Made by a program: the position numbers and the translations under genes
In this document: in pieces, positions 60,763 through 64,000 of the stretch
How the letters are laid out: each line of letters starts with the position of its first letter
Numbering within the stretch: the first letter of the stretch is position 1
From: Serpentinimonas raichei
GTDB taxonomy: Bacteria; Pseudomonadota; Gammaproteobacteria; Burkholderiales; Burkholderiaceae_C
Length of the DNA stretch: 64,000 bases
Assembly (NCBI RefSeq): GCF_000828895.1
Contig: NZ_AP014568.1
Span: forward strand, 1,619,858 to 1,683,857
Reading direction: 5' to 3'
The notes under the pieces: model-generated
What the model saw: the letters and a program-made list of their open reading frames with translations, nothing else
Database searches by the model: none
What the model was told of the DNA's origin: nothing

Positions 60763-61563
60763 ATGATACTCGCCACAAGCCCATGGTGGAGCACCGCCCC
60801 TGCGCTGGGTGCGGCGCTGGGCTACCTCTTGCTGGCGCTGGGTTCGCAGCGGCTCGAACGCGGCGCCATCAGCGCGCTGATGCTGGTGGTGTGGGCGCTG
60901 CATGGGCTGGCGCTGTTTGCGGCGCTGGGCGTGACGCCGGCGCGCTTTGGCTTTGCCACCACGCTCTCGGTCACGGCTTGGCTGGTGCTCACGGTCTATG
61001 CCATCGAAACCCGGCTCTACCCGCAACTGGCCACGCGCTGGACGCTGGCCGGCTTGGGTGCCCCGGCCGTGCTGCTGGCGCTGCTGTTTCCGGGGCAGGC
61101 CTTGCCGGTGCTGCTCTCGGGCTGGTTGCCGCTGCACTGGGCGTTTGGCGTGGCCTCCTACGGCTTGCTCGGGGTGGCGGTGGCGCACGCTTGGATGATG
61201 CAGCGCAGCGAGCAACTGATGCGCAGCGGCCAGCCCGCCCCGCAGGTGCTGCCGCTCTTGATGCTGGAGCGCATCACCTTTCGCTTCGTTGCCGCGGCCT
61301 TCGTGCTGCTCACCCTGACCTTGCTGGCCGGGGTGTATTTTTCTTGGCTGCTGCACGCCAGCGGCTGGGCTTGGACGCACAAAACCGTTTTCACCCTGCT
61401 CTCGTGGGCTGTGCTGGGGGTGCTGCTGCTGGGGCGCTGGCGCTACGGCTGGCGCGGCTGGCGGGCGGCGCGCATGCTCTATTTGGCGGCAGGCTTGTTG
61501 CTGCTGGGCTATGTGGGTTCGCGCTTCGTGATCGAAGTGTTGTTGCAACGGGTACCGGTATGA
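60763..61563 (+). CDS. ypjD: CcsA/YpjD-type inner membrane protein
   Basis: A 266-residue protein with about eight membrane segments, related to the cytochrome c assembly protein CcsA and to E. coli YpjD. It contains the WLPLHWAFGVASYGLLGVAV segment. The heme-handling WWD motif of true CcsA is not seen, so cytochrome c assembly is not implied. Divergent from ffh, as in many proteobacteria. Its stop overlaps the next start (ATGA). Confidence 0.88.
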   Translation: MILATSPWWSTAPALGAALGYLLLALGSQRLERGAISALMLVVWALHGLALFAALGVTPARFGFATTLSVTAWLVLTVYAIETRLYPQLATRWTLAGLGAPAVLLALLFPGQALPVLLSGWLPLHWAFGVASYGLLGVAVAHAWMMQRSEQLMRSGQPAPQVLPLLMLERITFRFVAAAFVLLTLTLLAGVYFSWLLHASGWAWTHKTVFTLLSWAVLGVLLLGRWRYGWRGWRAARMLYLAAGLLLLGYVGSRFVIEVLLQRVPV

Positions 61564-61814
61564 AGTACGCCTTGCTGGCCGTGGTGCTGCTGGCGGCTTT
61601 TTTCATCTGGCGCCACAAGCGCCGCCAGCGCCAACGCGAGCTGCAACAGCAGCAAACGCAGCGCGAGGCGGCCGAGCGTGAGCGCAAGCTGGGGCGGCCG
61701 GTGCCCATGACCGCCTGCCGCCACTGCGGCCTGCACCTGCCACTGGCCGATGCCACCGCAGGCAAACTGGGGCACTACTGTGGGCCAGAACACCGCCAAC
61801 GCGCCGAAGACTGA
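61560..61814 (+). CDS. PP0621 family small zinc-ribbon-like protein
   Basis: An 84-residue protein with one N-terminal membrane helix, a charged Gln/Arg-rich helix (20-45), and a C-terminal CxxC...C module: C53, C56, H59, C74 and H78, likely a zinc ribbon. Matches PP0621-type proteins found before pilS. Function unknown. It overlaps ypjD by 4 nt and pilS by about 35 nt. Confidence 0.85.
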   Translation: MKYALLAVVLLAAFFIWRHKRRQRQRELQQQQTQREAAERERKLGRPVPMTACRHCGLHLPLADATAGKLGHYCGPEHRQRAED

Positions 61815-63555
61815 GCCCGCTGCGCCGTTGGGTGTGACCGACTTCGCCCCAACTTGGTTTTTGCCCATCCCCGATGCGGCAGCGCTCCATGCCTTGGGCG
61901 CCGACTCCACCCCCCTCGAATCGAGCACCCGCCTCTGGCGCTATTTCATGCTGGTGCGCCTGCTGGTGGCGCTTGGTCTGACGGGCTGGATGCTCTGGTC
62001 CTACCTCCACACCGGCACCCCCCTGTGGCTGTTGCTGGCGTGCGGGGTCTATTTGTTTTCGACGGCGGCGGTGCTGCGCTGGAGCCGGCCGGCCAGCGCC
62101 GACTCGTTCTGGTCGATCGGCTGGGGCCTGACCCTGTGGATCGATCTGGTTTTTTTTGGCCTGCTGCAAACCCTGCACAGCGGTGTCATCAACTACATGC
62201 CCTTGTTCATCTTGCCCGTGTTGCTGGCTTCGGTGCTGGGGCCGCTGCGGCTGGCGCTGGGCAGCGCGGCCTTTGCCACGCTGGTGCTGCTGTTCGATGC
62301 GCTGGCGGGCGATCTGCTCGGCCCCCAGCAGGCAACCACCTATGTGCAGGGCGCCATCTCAGGGGCGGGGCTGTTCATCGTGGCCCTGTTGGTGCACCAG
62401 TTGGCGCGCCGCTTGGGGCGCGAACAAGCCCAAGCCAGCAGCCACCGCGCCATGGCCGACGCGCAAGCCCAAGTCAATCAGATTATCGCCACCGGCCTGA
62501 GTGAGGGGGTGTTGGTGATCGATGCGCGCGGCCAAATCTGGCACGCCAACCCGGCCGCTTGCGCCATGCTGGGTGCCCCGGGCGAGCGACCGCCTTATGC
62601 GCTGCTGCCCACCCTGCCCGCCTGGCCCCTGCTGTCGAGCTGGGCCCGCGCCTTGCTGGCACAGGGGAGCCACATGGATTGCACCATGCGCCTGCCCCGG
62701 CCTAGCCAAGAAGCGCTGCAGGTCCAGTTGCGCGCCCACATCAACTGGCCGGCGCCACACAGCCCGGCGCAGCCCGCTTGCGTCATCTTCATTGAAAGCC
62801 TGCGCGACGTCGAAGCCCGCGTGCGCAACGAAAAACTGGCCGCCATGGGCCGGGTGTCGGCGGCGGTGGCGCACGAAATCCGCAACCCGCTGGCGGCCAT
62901 CAGCCAAGCCAACGCCCTGCTGACCGAAGAGGCGCTGACCCCCGCACAACAGCGCCTGAGCACCATGATCGGGCAAAACGCCAAACGGCTGGGCCGAACC
63001 GTGGACGACATCTTGGAGCTGGCCAAGCTGCCGGCGCGCCCCGACTTGGCCTTGCCGCTGCTGCAGCTCGACGCCGAGGCATCCGACATCGTGGCCGACT
63101 GGCAAGCGATCAACCCAAGCAGCAACCTGGTCTGGCAACCCGGTGCGCCCGCGACCGCGGTGCACTTTGAGGCCGAGCACCTGCGCCGGGTGGTCATCAA
63201 TTTGCTCGACAACGCGCGCCGCCATGCCCCACCAAATGCCACGCCCAACGCCCCCGCGCTGCAAGTCAGCACCCACGACAGCCCCGATGGGGTCTGGCTG
63301 GAAGTCTGGAACGCAGGCCCTCCGATGCCCGACGAAGTCGAGGCACACCTGTTTGAGCCCTTCAACTCATCCCACAGCCGCTCCAGCGGACTCGGTCTGT
63401 ACCTCGCGCGTCAACTGTGCCAAGTCTATCGGGCGCAGCTCGACTACCAGCAGCAGACCCGGCAAGGCAGCAACGGCCACTGCTTCGTGCTGCGCTGGAA
63501 CGTGCGCCAAAATCCCAACGAGGGACGGCTGCCCCAGCTCGACTTCACCTTGTAA
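61780..63555 (+). CDS. pilS: Sensor histidine kinase PilS
   Basis: A 591-residue kinase. About six membrane helices fill residues 40-205, then a PAS-like domain (about 240-340), the phosphorylated H365 in AVAHEIRNPLAAI, and an HATPase domain (N box NLLDNARRHAP, SGLGLYLAR). PilS controls pilin gene transcription through PilR and sigma-54. GTG 61780 is used as start; ATG 61750 is an alternative in frame. pilR follows after 27 nt. Confidence 0.92.
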   Translation: MGQNTANAPKTEPAAPLGVTDFAPTWFLPIPDAAALHALGADSTPLESSTRLWRYFMLVRLLVALGLTGWMLWSYLHTGTPLWLLLACGVYLFSTAAVLRWSRPASADSFWSIGWGLTLWIDLVFFGLLQTLHSGVINYMPLFILPVLLASVLGPLRLALGSAAFATLVLLFDALAGDLLGPQQATTYVQGAISGAGLFIVALLVHQLARRLGREQAQASSHRAMADAQAQVNQIIATGLSEGVLVIDARGQIWHANPAACAMLGAPGERPPYALLPTLPAWPLLSSWARALLAQGSHMDCTMRLPRPSQEALQVQLRAHINWPAPHSPAQPACVIFIESLRDVEARVRNEKLAAMGRVSAAVAHEIRNPLAAISQANALLTEEALTPAQQRLSTMIGQNAKRLGRTVDDILELAKLPARPDLALPLLQLDAEASDIVADWQAINPSSNLVWQPGAPATAVHFEAEHLRRVVINLLDNARRHAPPNATPNAPALQVSTHDSPDGVWLEVWNAGPPMPDEVEAHLFEPFNSSHSRSSGLGLYLARQLCQVYRAQLDYQQQTRQGSNGHCFVLRWNVRQNPNEGRLPQLDFTL

Positions 63556-63582
63556 GCGCCCGCCACAACCCGACCCCTTGCC

Positions 63583-64000
63583 ATGTCCGCTGCTGCCCCC
63601 ACCCCCTCGCGCCTGCTCGTGGTCGACGACGAACCCGATTTGCTCACGCTCTATGAGCTGACGCTGCGAAAAAGCGGGCATCAAGTGGCCGCCGCCAGCG
63701 ATCTGGCGCAGGCGCGCGCCCTGCTGGCCACGCAGCGCTTCGACGCCCTGATCACCGACATGCGCCTGCCCGACGGTTTGGGGCTGGAGCTGGTGCGCGA
63801 ACTGACCCAGGCTGGCCGGTCCGAAAAAACCATCGTGGTGACCGCCTACGGATCAGCCAACAACGCCGTCGAAGCCCTCAAAGCCGGCGCCTTTGACTAC
63901 CTCACCAAACCCGTGGCCCCGGCGCAACTGCGCGCGGCAGTGGCCAATGCGCTGCAAGCCGCCCGGCCGCCTTGCAGCGCGGCGCAGACCAACCCGGTCA
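63583..64000 (+). CDS. pilR: Sigma-54-dependent response regulator PilR, N-terminal part
   Basis: The gene runs off the window; 139 codons are present. They encode a receiver domain with acid pocket D15-D16, phospho-acceptor D59 (ALITDMRLPDG), T87 and K109. The AAA+ and DNA-binding domains must lie beyond. The place behind pilS identifies it as PilR, the activator of pilin genes. Confidence 0.92.
   Translation, partial: MSAAAPTPSRLLVVDDEPDLLTLYELTLRKSGHQVAAASDLAQARALLATQRFDALITDMRLPDGLGLELVRELTQAGRSEKTIVVTAYGSANNAVEALKAGAFDYLTKPVAPAQLRAAVANALQAARPPCSAAQTNPV

Noticed and set aside
60730..61548. Upstream extension of ffh by about 270 codons
   Set aside because: It runs through the divergent ypjD gene and is Gln/Arg/His-rich. 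Ffh begins at MASALTEKLS.

Overview
The window is GC-rich, gene-dense chromosomal DNA from a betaproteobacterium, most likely order Burkholderiales, family Comamonadaceae. I infer this from protein character and from gene neighbourhoods typical of that group: divergent rluC/rne, an RpfE-like gene overlapping recJ, type II QueF, ffh divergent from ypjD followed by a PP0621-family gene and pilSR, and a FimT-PilV-PilW-PilX-PilY1-PilE set. There is no prophage, CRISPR array or rRNA operon. One tRNA gene (tRNA-Leu, anticodon CAA) and one complete IS481-type insertion sequence are present.

Layout. Bases 1-6,100 hold the rbgA end, a HAD phosphatase, an H-NS protein and rluC on the minus strand, divergent from rne, which has a leader of up to 500 nt with strong hairpins. 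Bases 6,200-8,750 carry a bacteriohemerythrin, a VC0807-like membrane protein and an FMN-dependent 2-hydroxyacid dehydrogenase. Bases 8,790-12,600 (minus) hold soxZ, soxY, a decayed cytochrome c fragment, lolD, lolC/E and a PmtA-like methyltransferase. Next come an RpfE-like gene and recJ (plus), then a minus-strand run yaaA, prolyl-4-hydroxylase-like gene, queF, scoA, scoB. A VapBC-type module, valS (enlarged by two in-frame repeat insertions), tusA-like, cysM, tRNA-Leu and a Na+/Ca2+ exchanger follow. Bases 26,100-30,730 hold redox and biosynthesis genes and an MNT/HEPN pair.

Bases 30,860-40,660 are a type IV pilus minor-pilin region: a lone FimT/GspH gene on the minus strand, the IS481 element, and a tightly coupled plus-strand cluster fimT-pilV-pilW-pilX-pilY1-pilE. 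The regulators pilS and pilR lie at the right edge of the window, about 21 kb away. Between them are dnaE, a pirin/DoxX/flavodoxin module facing a LysR regulator, a TonB-ExbB-ExbD operon with a Fur-like site, a renalase-like oxidoreductase, gluQ, a MazEF/PemK-like module, trmB-ribD-pseudouridine synthase, alaS, folA, a CbiM-like membrane protein, ffh and ypjD.

Most genes are housekeeping: translation (valS, alaS, gluQ, trmB, rluC, rbgA, tRNA), RNA decay (rne), replication and repair (dnaE, recJ), protein export (ffh, lol, tonB/exb) and cofactors (ribD, folA, queF, bioC). The accessory layer is small: three toxin-antitoxin-like pairs, each with a palindrome at its promoter region, one IS, an orphan soxYZ next to a cytochrome remnant, and palindromic or repeated DNA inside valS and possibly at the start of pilV. 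The most unusual features are the two expansions in valS, one flanked by 18-bp direct repeats and one a 75-bp tandem duplication, both in frame. I did not find a clearly new multi-gene system.
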